From: Nostoc sp. NMS8
GTDB lineage: Bacteria; Cyanobacteriota; Cyanobacteriia; Cyanobacteriales; Nostocaceae
Direction: 5' to 3'
Length of the DNA stretch: 64,000 bases
Assembly: GCF_017115045.1 (NCBI RefSeq)
Contig: NZ_JABXKK010000062.1
Coordinates: 1 to 64,000, forward strand
Position numbers and translations under genes: made by a program. The notes below the pieces were generated by a model, which was given only the letters and a program-made list of their open reading frames with translations, ran no database searches and was not told where the DNA came from. How positions within the stretch are numbered: position 1 is the first letter of the stretch; each line of letters begins with the position of its first letter. Shown here piece by piece: positions 10,483 to 20,649 of the stretch.

Positions 10483-12369
10483 ATGATTGTGAAATTACAC
10501 TGGTTACTACCCAGCACTATTGGAACTATCTTCATGCTATCGTCGCCGGTAATGGCAGCGAGACTTGAATCTTGGCGCTTTGATGCTAATCAAAACAGGC
10601 TAGAAATTAATACTGTCGGAACAGTTCAACCGCAAGCACAACTAATTTTCAACCCGACTCGGCTGGTAATTGATTTGCCAGGAACTACATTTGGGCGTCC
10701 GCAGCTAACCCAGCAGGTGGGCGGTGGAATTCGCTCGATCCGTGTTGGGCAGTTTGATATAGATACAACACGTATAGTTGTCGAACTGACTCCTGGTTAC
10801 ACGTTAGACCCCAAACGAGTACAATTTGTTGGTACAAGTGGCGATCGCTGGACGGTGCAATTACCTAGACCAGAAGTTGAGAGAGTAGCTTCATCTCCCA
10901 GAAGTGCTTACAGTGTAGTTACTCCGGATTCTGAACCTCAACCTAGTATTTCAAGGGTTGCTACTACTACGCGAGGGGCTACTCAAGTCGAGCATTTACA
11001 AGTAACAGGTGATGGGTTGTTCATTCGTACCAGTGGTGGTAATCCTCCAATTCAGGTAATTCGCAGCCGCGATCGCGCTACCATTTTTGTGGATATCTCT
11101 GGCGCATCTTTATCACCAAGTCTAGCGCAACGGAATAATATACCCGTCAACAAACATGGTATTAGCCGCGTCCAATTCACCTCATTGCAAACCCAACCTC
11201 CCGGTGTCCGCCTGACTTTGCGCGTAGATAAAAATAGCCCAGACTGGCGAGCAACTAATAGTAACGGCGGTGGTTTGGTAGTTTTACCTAATCGCGTTGT
11301 CACATTGCTTGGAAGTAATAATTCGGACAACCAATCAGAAGCTATTTCCTTTCCTAGTAGACCATCTGCCAATAACTCGCCAGCAACAATTGAGTCTGTG
11401 CAACTGGCTGATAATGGTACACAACTGCTAATTAGAGGCAACCAACCTTTATCCGCAACAGGAACTTGGGATAGATCCTCTGGTCTGTTCCGCGTCACTA
11501 TCACTAATGCTAACCTAGCTCCCAGAGTCACAGGCCCTACTTTTGCTACCAATAGCCCCATTCTTCGGGTACGTCTGCAACCCCAAGCACCCAACACTGT
11601 TGTTGTTTTAATTCAACCAGCAGCCGGAATCCAACTTGGGCAACCCAGGCAAATCGACGGGCAGCTTTTGGCTCTACCAATACAAGGTTCTCGGCGAGTG
11701 GTTGCCCTCTCTGGAAGACCACCTTTTGCTTTACCTGGGCTACCACCGCCAAATCGTGGGCCATTCCCAGATCCAAACAACCCCAATCCCCAGCCCATAA
11801 CACAACCACAGCGCCGAGTTACCAATGGGCGAGTGGTAGTTATTATTGACCCCGGACATGGCGGTAAAGATTCAGGAGCGCTTGGCATTGGGGGGGCACG
11901 TGAAAAGGATGTGATCTTGCCTATTGGTAAAAGACTTGCTGAGATTTTGCAGCAAAATGGCGTACAAGTAATTATGACGCGGGATTCTGACTATTTTGTT
12001 ACTCTTCCGGGACGGGTGCAATTAGCAGAACGAGCTAACGCTGATGTGTTTGTTAGCATACATGCCAATTCAGCCGGTGCGAGTCGTCCCGATGTTAATG
12101 GCTTGGAAGTCTATTATTACGACAGTGGACTGGATCTAGCTCGCGTTGTCCGTAGTAGTATTCTGCAAAGTATTGGTACTCTCAAAGACAGGGGAGTGCG
12201 ACGAGCCAGATTTTATGTCCTCAGAAAAAGTTCTATGCCCTCCATTCTCGTGGAAACGGGTTATATGACTGGTCGAGAGGATATGGCTAGACTGAGAACT
12301 TCAGCTTACCAAAATCAAATGGCAGAAGCGATCGCTCGTGGTGTTCTTCAGTATTTAAAGAGAAGATAA
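10483..12369 (+). CDS. amiC1: N-acetylmuramoyl-L-alanine amidase with AMIN domains (AmiC1-like)
   Basis: Two AMIN-like segments (LESWRFDANQNRLEINTVG) and Amidase_3 (VVIIDPGHGGKDSGALGIGGAREKDVILPIGKRLAEIL; SILVETGYMTGREDMARL). Confidence 0.92.
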   Translation: MIVKLHWLLPSTIGTIFMLSSPVMAARLESWRFDANQNRLEINTVGTVQPQAQLIFNPTRLVIDLPGTTFGRPQLTQQVGGGIRSIRVGQFDIDTTRIVVELTPGYTLDPKRVQFVGTSGDRWTVQLPRPEVERVASSPRSAYSVVTPDSEPQPSISRVATTTRGATQVEHLQVTGDGLFIRTSGGNPPIQVIRSRDRATIFVDISGASLSPSLAQRNNIPVNKHGISRVQFTSLQTQPPGVRLTLRVDKNSPDWRATNSNGGGLVVLPNRVVTLLGSNNSDNQSEAISFPSRPSANNSPATIESVQLADNGTQLLIRGNQPLSATGTWDRSSGLFRVTITNANLAPRVTGPTFATNSPILRVRLQPQAPNTVVVLIQPAAGIQLGQPRQIDGQLLALPIQGSRRVVALSGRPPFALPGLPPPNRGPFPDPNNPNPQPITQPQRRVTNGRVVVIIDPGHGGKDSGALGIGGAREKDVILPIGKRLAEILQQNGVQVIMTRDSDYFVTLPGRVQLAERANADVFVSIHANSAGASRPDVNGLEVYYYDSGLDLARVVRSSILQSIGTLKDRGVRRARFYVLRKSSMPSILVETGYMTGREDMARLRTSAYQNQMAEAIARGVLQYLKRR

Positions 12370-12808
12370 GTGATTTAGTCTAAATTTCTAAATTATTGAG
12401 TAAGTACATCTCATCTTTACCATTTTTATCCAATTTAGTAGTAAAACAATTTAAGTATTCTTGCGGCGGGGTAGAAGTAGCTTCTTTGTTATTGTCATTT
12501 GATGCAATGCTTGTCAGTCAACAAATTTTGGATTTTAGATTTTGGATTTGTATCATCTACAACAGGTGTTAATGTAGCAAAACGCTAGTCTGGCAAAAAA
12601 CTAAAATCGGGAATCTAAAATCTAAAATTGGCAGTCAAATATATATAGGCTAATGGCATGGCAAAACCAGAGGAGCGTGCTATATTTTACGCCATTAGCT
12701 GTGTCTTAATAACAGCGCAAAACTCAAGTGGCGCGGTGACGGTGTGAGGATTTGCCAATATGTTGAGATGTTGACGGCTCCCATAAATGTGAATCAGGAG
12801 AAAAGACT

Positions 12809-14713
12809 GTGAAATTACGCTGGTTACTATCCAGTACTATTGGAACCATCTTCATGCTATCGTCGCCGGCAATGGCCGCGAAACTAGAATCTTGGCGTTT
12901 TGATGCCAATCAAAACAGGCTGGAAATTAATACTTTCGGAAATGTTCAACCCCAAGCACAATTAATTTTTAACCCCACTCGTTTGGTAATTGATTTGCCA
13001 GGAACCACATTTGGGCGTCCGCAGTTAACCCAACAGGTGGGCGGTGCAATTCGTTCGATCCGTGTTGGGCAGTTTGATGAACAAACAACGCGCATAGTCG
13101 TGGAATTGACTCCTGGTTATACTTTAGACCCCAAAGGAGTGCAATTTGTCGCCACAACTGGCGATCGCTGGACAGTTCAATTACCTACGCCAGAAGCCGA
13201 AAATACACCCTCAAGAAACACTGAAGGGCAGCAAGAACAAGCTATAGCCACAGCAACTTCACCCAGGACATCTACACCAGCATTCCCTCAAAGGGATATT
13301 TACAATGTGGTGAGAACTGACTCTGTTAATCGACCTAACAACAGAATGGCTGTCGCCAGAGTTACTCAAATTGAGAAATTACAAGTCACAGGCGATGGTT
13401 TTTTCATTACTACAAGTGGTGGCAATCCTCAGGTTCAGGTAAATCGTAGCAACGATCAAAAAGCAATCAACATCGACATTGCGGGCGCAACTTTATCACC
13501 AAATCTAGAGCAGCGGGATTTGTCGATTAATCGCTATGGCGTCAGCCGTATCCAATTCACCCAACTGCAAACCATTCCATCTGTTGTTCGCCTAACTTTA
13601 CAGGTAGATCAAAATAGTCCAAATTGGCGAGCAACCGCTAGCAGCGTTGGTGGTTTTGTGATTCTACCCAGTCGTGGTGTTGCCCAATTGCCTGGAAGTA
13701 ACACTCCACGTCCCATACTACCTAGTAACTCAACTGCTACTATTCAGTCTGTGCAGCTGGCTAATAATGGCACACAACTGCTGATTAGAGCCGACCAAAC
13801 TTTATCTGCTACAGGAGGCTGGGATAGAACCTCTGGTTTATTCCGCATCACTATTAACAATGCTAAGTTAGCTCCCAAAGTTACAGGCCCTACTTTTAAT
13901 CCTAATAGCCCAATACTGCGGGTACGCCTGCAACCACAAGAATCCAACACTGTCACCGTCTTGGTTCAACCAGCAGCCGGAGTACAAATTGGGGAACTTA
14001 ACCAGGTTGGCGACGAGCTTTTAGCTTTAGAATTACGACGCTCTGGTAGCAGCAGTATCACACCGTCCATTACTTTACCTCCCCTGCCATCCCTAGACCA
14101 AGGTCAATTGCCAAACTCCACAGATAATCCTCGTCCCATCTCCCAGTCACGGCCACGCCCCTCCGTTCCTAAAGGGAAATTGGTAGTAGTTATTGACCCA
14201 GGACATGGTGGAAAAGACTCAGGTGCCCCTGGTTTGGGCGGACTTTTAGAAAAGAATGTAATTCTGCCTATTGGTAAAAGGGTAGGAGCGATTCTAGAGC
14301 AAAATGGTGTACAAGCGGTGCTAACGCGGGATGCCGACTTTTTCGTAGAACTTCAGGGACGGGTAGACATTACCAAGCGAGCTAATGCGACTTTGTTTGT
14401 CAGCATTCACGCTAATTCCGTTGATAATCGCCCTGATGTCAATGGGTTAGAAGTATATTATTACGATAGTGGTTATGGTCTGGCTGAAGTAGTTCGTAAA
14501 ACCATCCTCCAGGAGATCGGTACTATCAAAGACCGAGGAACCCGCAAAGCTAGATTCTACGTCCTCAGAAAAAACTCCATACCTGCTATTCTCGTAGAAA
14601 CAGGCTATATGACTGGTTATGAGGATAATCCCAGATTGGGAACACCAGAATATCAAAATCGGATGGCAGAAGCGATCGCTCGTGGCATTCTAAAATACTT
14701 ACAGCAGAGGTAA
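12809..14713 (+). CDS. amiC2: N-acetylmuramoyl-L-alanine amidase with AMIN domains (AmiC2-like)
   Basis: Tandem paralogue of the preceding ORF with the same AMIN and Amidase_3 architecture; GTG start at 12809. Confidence 0.92.
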   Translation: MKLRWLLSSTIGTIFMLSSPAMAAKLESWRFDANQNRLEINTFGNVQPQAQLIFNPTRLVIDLPGTTFGRPQLTQQVGGAIRSIRVGQFDEQTTRIVVELTPGYTLDPKGVQFVATTGDRWTVQLPTPEAENTPSRNTEGQQEQAIATATSPRTSTPAFPQRDIYNVVRTDSVNRPNNRMAVARVTQIEKLQVTGDGFFITTSGGNPQVQVNRSNDQKAINIDIAGATLSPNLEQRDLSINRYGVSRIQFTQLQTIPSVVRLTLQVDQNSPNWRATASSVGGFVILPSRGVAQLPGSNTPRPILPSNSTATIQSVQLANNGTQLLIRADQTLSATGGWDRTSGLFRITINNAKLAPKVTGPTFNPNSPILRVRLQPQESNTVTVLVQPAAGVQIGELNQVGDELLALELRRSGSSSITPSITLPPLPSLDQGQLPNSTDNPRPISQSRPRPSVPKGKLVVVIDPGHGGKDSGAPGLGGLLEKNVILPIGKRVGAILEQNGVQAVLTRDADFFVELQGRVDITKRANATLFVSIHANSVDNRPDVNGLEVYYYDSGYGLAEVVRKTILQEIGTIKDRGTRKARFYVLRKNSIPAILVETGYMTGYEDNPRLGTPEYQNRMAEAIARGILKYLQQR

Positions 14714-14842
14714 TATAGTACAAATTACTCATTAAAGAGGTGGTATTTAAACTTCTTTGACGTGCATAATTTAGTAGTCAATTTGGAGATTGTCTGCTAA
14801 ATTCTGTATTTTAAATCCCAAAACCTAAATTAATATCTGCCT

Positions 14843-15709
14843 GTGTATTCATCTTCCATTTTTGAAGGGCATCTTGACGATTTTTCCGATCAAGAACCCC
14901 AACGTGCCCCAATTGGCATCTTTGACAGTGGTGTTGGTGGGCTGACAGTATTGCGACAACTATATCGGCAACTCCCCAATGAATCAATTATCTATTTTGG
15001 GGATACAGCTAGACTTCCTTACGGAATTCGTTCACAAGCAGAAATTTTACGATTTACCCGTGAAATTATTACCTGGCTACAACAGCAGCAGGTAAAAATG
15101 GTAATTATGGCTTGCAACACTAGTTCCGCCCTCGCACTAGAAACCGTGCGCCAAGAATTCAACATACCCATTTTGGGAGTGATTCTACCGGGTGCAAAAG
15201 CTGCCGTGCAGCAAGGAAAGCGGATTGGTGTAATTGCCACTCCCGCTACAGCTAAGAGTAATGCTTATAAGCACGCCATACTCGAAATTGCTCCTGATGT
15301 CCAAGTCTGGCAAGTTGGGTGTCCAGAGTTTGTGCCACTGATTGAGCAAAACCGCATTCATGACCCATATACAGCTGAAGTAGCACGAGCTTACCTAGAG
15401 CCTTTATTAGAGCAGGAAATTGATACCTTAGTTCACGGCTGTACCCATTATCCCCACCTTACACCAATACTGCGATCGCTCCTCCCCTCTCAAGTCCAAT
15501 TAATTGATCCAGCTGTTCATGTTGTGGCAGCTTGCGCCCAAGAGTTAGACTTGTTAGGGTTAAGAAATACTCATCTACCATTACCAACTCGCTTCGCCGT
15601 CAGCGGTTGTCCGCAACAGTTTTCTCAGTCAGGAGTCCAATGGCTAGGCTATACCCCAATGGTTGAAGAGGTTTCCTTCACTGATATCGCTATTTCCCAA
15701 CTCCAATAA
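14843..15709 (+). CDS. murI: Glutamate racemase
   Basis: IGIFDSGVGGLTVLRQLYRQLPNESIIYFGDTARLPYG; VMACNTSSALAL; LVHGCTHYPHL. Confidence 0.97.
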   Translation: MYSSSIFEGHLDDFSDQEPQRAPIGIFDSGVGGLTVLRQLYRQLPNESIIYFGDTARLPYGIRSQAEILRFTREIITWLQQQQVKMVIMACNTSSALALETVRQEFNIPILGVILPGAKAAVQQGKRIGVIATPATAKSNAYKHAILEIAPDVQVWQVGCPEFVPLIEQNRIHDPYTAEVARAYLEPLLEQEIDTLVHGCTHYPHLTPILRSLLPSQVQLIDPAVHVVAACAQELDLLGLRNTHLPLPTRFAVSGCPQQFSQSGVQWLGYTPMVEEVSFTDIAISQLQ

Positions 15710-15747
15710 AACTAATTAGTCCTTAGTCCTTTATCAAAACAAATGAC

Positions 15748-15790
15748 CAAGGACTAATGACTAATGACTAATGACTAATGACTAATGACT
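15748..15790. repeat. STRR heptanucleotide array (TAATGAC)n
   Basis: ggactaatgactaatgactaatgactaatgactaatgac. Confidence 0.9.
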
Positions 15791-15955
15791 ATTAACTGAT
15801 ATCTCCTGCTTGTGTTTTCCTTCGGCAGATGAAGGAAAACTTGTCGGAACAGTCTTTGTACCCGTTCGCTTCGCTAGTGCTAATAACAAGTAGACTGTGA
15901 ACAAATATCCAGACGCTAAAATAAAAATCATCATAGGCATACTTCCGTAAATCAT
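15782..15955 (-). CDS. Putative 57-aa single-TM small membrane protein (not in ORF track)
   Basis: Reverse strand ATG at 15955: MIYGSMPMMIFILASGYLFTVYLLLALAKRTGTKTVPTSFPSSAEGKHKQEISVNSH*; one clear hydrophobic helix then a polar tail. Confidence 0.55.
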   Translation of the reverse strand: MIYGSMPMMIFILASGYLFTVYLLLALAKRTGTKTVPTSFPSSAEGKHKQEISVNSH

Positions 15956-17120
15956 TGTTCTACTACCACGCTTCTAAACGAATATAAAATTCCATAAAAT
16001 TAGTAGAACCTCAACCAACCAAGTGCATTCTTGATGGCTGTAGTTTCATATAGTAAAATTACCCATAGAGATCAAAACCTCTAAGGACAAAGAATTTATA
16101 ATTTAATGCGACTTTTTGCAGACCATAGATCCCACAGTAGTTAGGTTGCCGTCTAGCAATCTAAAACTACGATTCTCAGCGGTCTACTCGATCTGCTTTA
16201 TTTTTGCTCAAACTGCTGTGAAAAGAGCAATGCTTGCGCTCAACGTGCGCTGAAGACGTGTAGCGGCTTCCCATAGGAATATCACATAGCTCCAAACCAG
16301 GAGTTTTGCGTATCGTAGGAAAAATTAAAGAATTTATTCCCTTAATCTCACCGACGAATATTTATTTTAGCCTCACAACACTAATTCAGTAAAATCAACT
16401 ACTAGCTGACTTACTTTTGCGGTTTGAATATCTTACAAAATTTAAAATTCCTACATTTTAGCGTAACACAAAGACCCTGAATTTTGAGCCTATTCGGCTG
16501 CTAAATTTCAAATTTTTTGAAGAGCTACACCATCAATCTGGATAAATTTAGCCTGAATCATTGGCGACAAATTTAAGTTATATTCTTTTTGTCAATAAGT
16601 AATATTGCTTAAATCATGATTTTAACTGTGGCGGGAAAAGTGAGATGAGAAATTACTTAACATAATTTAATCTCATATTTATCCCCGTTTACCACACTCA
16701 GTCCTAAGTGCTGTTAGCGATAGCGGGGCGTTTAGCCTGTGCTAAGTGCTGAGTAACAAGTCATACTTAGTACTTTCACGCTATGGTAAAAGCCTTGCCC
16801 GAAGTCAAGCGGAATCTTTTAATGTGGGAGAAGGTTGATACTCCGCTCGCAAATGGCGCGGTCTTTACAGATCACCACTCTCTTTGCCGCGGAACTCAGC
16901 ACTATTCATTGAGAATTCATGTTTTAAGTTAGTTTAAAGCCTAAGTTTCCATAAATTAAGCATAATTACTTATTGACAAAAATGTTAGTAACCTTAAATA
17001 TCACCCATAGACTCATAAAAACGGGATTACCTTATGAAAACTTTGCGCTGGCACAGGGTTATCTTAAAATGAGTATAGGATATGTAAACTTTCGTAACCT
17101 AAGTCAGAGTCCGCCCATCC

Positions 17121-18092
17121 ATGACCCCAGCCACCTCCCTGTTTACCCCTGTGGAAGCAGACCTGCGACTACTAGCAGATAACCTAAAGCAGCTAGTTGG
17201 AAATCGTCACCCCATTCTGTTTGCAGCAGCCGAGCATTTATTCGGTGCTGGGGGAAAGCGTATCAGACCAGCAATTGTCCTGCTAATATCGCGGGCAACA
17301 ATGTTAGAACAAGACATTACACCCCGTCATCGTCGCCTTGCTGAGATTACAGAAATGATTCACACAGCAAGCTTGGTACATGATGATGTCGTAGATGAAT
17401 CAGACGTGCGGCGAGGCGTTCCTACCGTTCATAGTTTGTTTGGGAACCGCATTGCCATCTTAGCAGGAGATTTTCTCTTTGCCCAATCGTCTTGGTATTT
17501 AGCAAACTTGGACAATTTGGAGGTGGTGAAATTACTCTCAGAAGTCATTATGGATCTGGCTACCGGGGAGATTCAGCAGGGACTAAATCGTTTTGATGCT
17601 GGTATCTCTATTGAAACTTACATTGAGAAGAGTTATTACAAAACAGCTTCGTTAATTGCCAACAGTTCTAAAGCTGCTGGGTTACTCAGTGAAGTCTCAC
17701 GAGAAACTGTTGAGCATCTGTATAGCTATGGTCGTCATTTTGGTATAGCATTTCAAATTGTTGATGACATTCTAGATTTCACTAGTACAACAGATACCTT
17801 GGGTAAACCAGTGGGGTCGGATCTCAAAAGTGGTAATCTGACAGCACCCGTTTTATTTGCTTTAGCCCAAAAACCATCTTTAGAAGTGCTGATTGATCGA
17901 GAGTTTGCTCAAGAAGGAGATTTAGAGCAAGCACTAGAATTGATTCAAGATAGTGAAGGTATACAGCAGGCGCGAGAGTTAGCTGCTCACCATGCTAAGT
18001 TGGCAATTGAACATCTTGCAGTTCTCCCACCCTCAGAATCTCACCAGGCATTGATTAACATAGCTGAGTACACACTGAGTCGCCTCTATTAA
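17121..18092 (+). CDS. sds: Solanesyl/long-chain polyprenyl diphosphate synthase
   Basis: GGKRIRPAIVLL, LVHDDVVDESDVRRG, FQIVDDILDF (aspartate-rich motifs). Confidence 0.95.
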   Translation: MTPATSLFTPVEADLRLLADNLKQLVGNRHPILFAAAEHLFGAGGKRIRPAIVLLISRATMLEQDITPRHRRLAEITEMIHTASLVHDDVVDESDVRRGVPTVHSLFGNRIAILAGDFLFAQSSWYLANLDNLEVVKLLSEVIMDLATGEIQQGLNRFDAGISIETYIEKSYYKTASLIANSSKAAGLLSEVSRETVEHLYSYGRHFGIAFQIVDDILDFTSTTDTLGKPVGSDLKSGNLTAPVLFALAQKPSLEVLIDREFAQEGDLEQALELIQDSEGIQQARELAAHHAKLAIEHLAVLPPSESHQALINIAEYTLSRLY

Positions 18093-18390
18093 ATTAGTTT
18101 TTAGGTAGAAAGTATGGATTTAGGTTTAGACTTACGCAAAATATCTCTCAACCTCTGATTTCTCCGTGTCTCTGTGCCTCTGCGGTAGCCTGCGGCAATC
18201 CCACCGGCTGACGCTCCTAACGTCGCTAACAGCACTCGCTTATGGGGTAAACTCCCAGACGCTCACGGACTCGCTAACGCTGCGCTATCGTCCTTGGCGT
18301 CTCCGCGGAAAGGCTAACGCCAAGGGAGAAGACCGCGCTGCTTCACCGTTTTGCGTCTACGTTATTCCGTAACTCGTGTGTAATTCCTGT

Positions 18391-18433
18391 AGGTTTTTGG
18401 TGTGTTATGACTTTCGTAACACACCAAAAACCT
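18391..18433. repeat. Perfect 17-bp inverted repeat (hairpin)
   Basis: AGGTTTTTGGTGTGTTA-tgactttcg-TAACACACCAAAAACCT. Confidence 0.9.
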
Positions 18434-18717
18434 GAAATGTTGTGATTTAATGACGCTTCAACACACTAAAGCAGTTTGATATTTAATTCAGGCCACTTAT
18501 TTACCGGGTAGAAAGTAGAGTTTTTTATTTTGAAGTTCTTAAGTGTAAAACTCTGGTTCACTGCGAAATTAAAACTAAAAAATGTTCACTGATAACTGTT
18601 TTTTAACAAATTTTAGGTTCTACCAAAAATTTAACCAGTCGCATGGTCTAAGGGAAAGAAAAAATTTCTTTTTTAACTGATTTAGAAAACTTTTTTCAAA
18701 GAATTTGAGATTTAAAA

Positions 18718-18765
18718 TTTTGGATGTGGGGTTGTATCTAAAAAACTCCACATCCAAATTTTTTC
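18718..18765 (-). terminator. Terminator-like stem-loop after the 18765-19277 gene
   Basis: Inverted repeat TTTGGATGTGG...CCACATCCAAA adjoining T/A runs on both sides. Confidence 0.5.
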
Positions 18766-19277
18766 TATGCAATATCAGGGGGTATGTGTTTTGGCGATCG
18801 CTGTTGTCGTAACTGTTTCTGCATGAGTTTTTCTAGTTCAGTTCGCTGAACTTCAAGGGTATGAGTGGTCTTACCCGGCGTCTCCAAAAAAACGATACTA
18901 TCTACGGGTTCTAATGCCACCATTTGGAACAAAATATGGGTGACAGGAGTAATTTTAGCTAGCATTTGAGGGTCAAGCCCATCAGGGGAAATTAGAGAGA
19001 CATCCTGTATGGTAGGGAAAGCGTAAATCACACGTTTTTCCAATCCTGGATTAGCACGATTGCTCAACGTAGTTACAACCCAGCTTGACTCCGAATTTTG
19101 GAGAACATAATACTGGGAGTAGCGTAATTTTTGAGCGATCGCTCTAAGGGCAGGAGCAATTGCTGCAACAAGATGTGGTATTACACCATCGTCGGGTGCA
19201 TTGTCAATCAGCAATTGAATTTGTGCTTCTAAATCCATAATGACTTGTATACGGCTCCTGGGTAACGGCAATAACAT
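18765..19277 (-). CDS. Conserved cyanobacterial protein of unknown function
   Basis: 170-aa ORF with good coding character, divergent from hetZ. Confidence 0.7.
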   Translation of the reverse strand: MLLPLPRSRIQVIMDLEAQIQLLIDNAPDDGVIPHLVAAIAPALRAIAQKLRYSQYYVLQNSESSWVVTTLSNRANPGLEKRVIYAFPTIQDVSLISPDGLDPQMLAKITPVTHILFQMVALEPVDSIVFLETPGKTTHTLEVQRTELEKLMQKQLRQQRSPKHIPPDIA

Positions 19278-19443
19278 CTATCAAGTGCGAACAATCCCAT
19301 CAGAATTGGGAATAATAAAATCAGCCACATCCTCAATAGTAGGATTGGTCTGCGTTTAGCTTATACGTAAAACCAAAAAAGCCAATACCCACAGTCGTAC
19401 AGGTTGTATTTAAGTAAGTTAGGGTCTTTTGAAAACCGAGACT

Positions 19444-20649
19444 ATGAATTCAGCCGCAACCGCAACTATTCCATCTGCAACTATTCTGGGAGAAAATTCT
19501 ACAGGCGTGGAGGTGATCTTTCAACTCCTGTCCAAGGAGTTTCAGCAGTCAACCAAAGCTTCGGAACAGAATTGCCACGACGTAGCAAGACGTATCACCA
19601 CCGAAGTCTACCGGATTTGTCATGAAAGCAAACGTATCCAAGCTTCTGGAACTGTAGAAAGCTCGGCGTTGACCCTGGCTCGGCATCGGCTGCAACAGTG
19701 TCTCAGGTACTATCAGTTGGGTTCAAATCGGGGCAGGGTCGAATTACACAGTACTCTGAGTGCAATTGTTTATCGATATATTAATCCTCCTCAGAGGCAA
19801 CTGAGCTATCAAGGGCGGCTGACGATCATTGAAGATTTCCTCCAGAGTTTTTATCTGGAAGCGTTGAACGCTTTCCGACGAGAAAATCAACTCGGTGCCA
19901 CTTATCGCCCGCAAACGCTCTTGGAATTGTCCGAGTATATGGCATTTACCGAGCGCTACGGCAAGCGACGCATTCCCTTACCAGGTCGTCAGCAGCAGCT
20001 AATTATCTTGCGGGCGCAAACTTTTTCCCAACAGCAGCCCCCAGAAACCAGCGTAGATATAGAACAAGCCTCAGAGGGTAGCAATAATGAAGGTGATGGT
20101 TCTTGGGAAGAGCCAGTAGTTCATCAATTGCGCTCCACAATGGCAACGCAAGCCGAACCCGAACCTGAAGAAGACACCTTGCGCTCCGTTGTGGTTACGG
20201 AATTAATGAATTATCTCGAACAACGACAACAATCAGACTGCGCTGATTACTTTTCTCTCCGCCTCCAGGATTTATCAGCACAGGAAATTGAGTCAGTGTT
20301 AGGTTTAACCCCTCGTCAGAGAGATTATTTGCAACAGCGCTTTAAGTATCATTTGATTCGATTTGCCCTGTTGCACCGTTGGGAATTAGTTCACGAATGG
20401 CTGGAAGCTTCTCTGCATACAAATTTGGGCTTAACTCCCCAGCAATGGCAAGTCTACACAGCACAGCTGGACAATAAGCAACGGTCTTTATTAGAGTTGA
20501 AGCAACAAGGACAAGCTGATGAAAAAATAGCAAAAACTTTAGGGCTGTCAATGGCACAACTGCAAAAAAGATGGTTTAAGCTGCTTGAGCAAGCTTGGGA
20601 AATTCGTAACTCATTAGTTTCCGGATCAGGTGCATCTACTCATGAATAG
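19444..20649 (+). CDS. hetZ: Heterocyst differentiation protein HetZ
   Basis: Recognised HetZ-like sequence (VEVIFQLLSKEFQQSTKASEQNCHDVARRITTEVYRICHESKRIQ) directly upstream of a patU-like gene, matching the known hetZ-patU order; ATG 19444 or upstream TTG. Confidence 0.88.
   Translation: MNSAATATIPSATILGENSTGVEVIFQLLSKEFQQSTKASEQNCHDVARRITTEVYRICHESKRIQASGTVESSALTLARHRLQQCLRYYQLGSNRGRVELHSTLSAIVYRYINPPQRQLSYQGRLTIIEDFLQSFYLEALNAFRRENQLGATYRPQTLLELSEYMAFTERYGKRRIPLPGRQQQLIILRAQTFSQQQPPETSVDIEQASEGSNNEGDGSWEEPVVHQLRSTMATQAEPEPEEDTLRSVVVTELMNYLEQRQQSDCADYFSLRLQDLSAQEIESVLGLTPRQRDYLQQRFKYHLIRFALLHRWELVHEWLEASLHTNLGLTPQQWQVYTAQLDNKQRSLLELKQQGQADEKIAKTLGLSMAQLQKRWFKLLEQAWEIRNSLVSGSGASTHE

Noticed and set aside
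11052-11888. Overlapping minus-strand ORFs over amiC1
   Set aside because: Shadow ORFs opposite a well-supported amidase gene.
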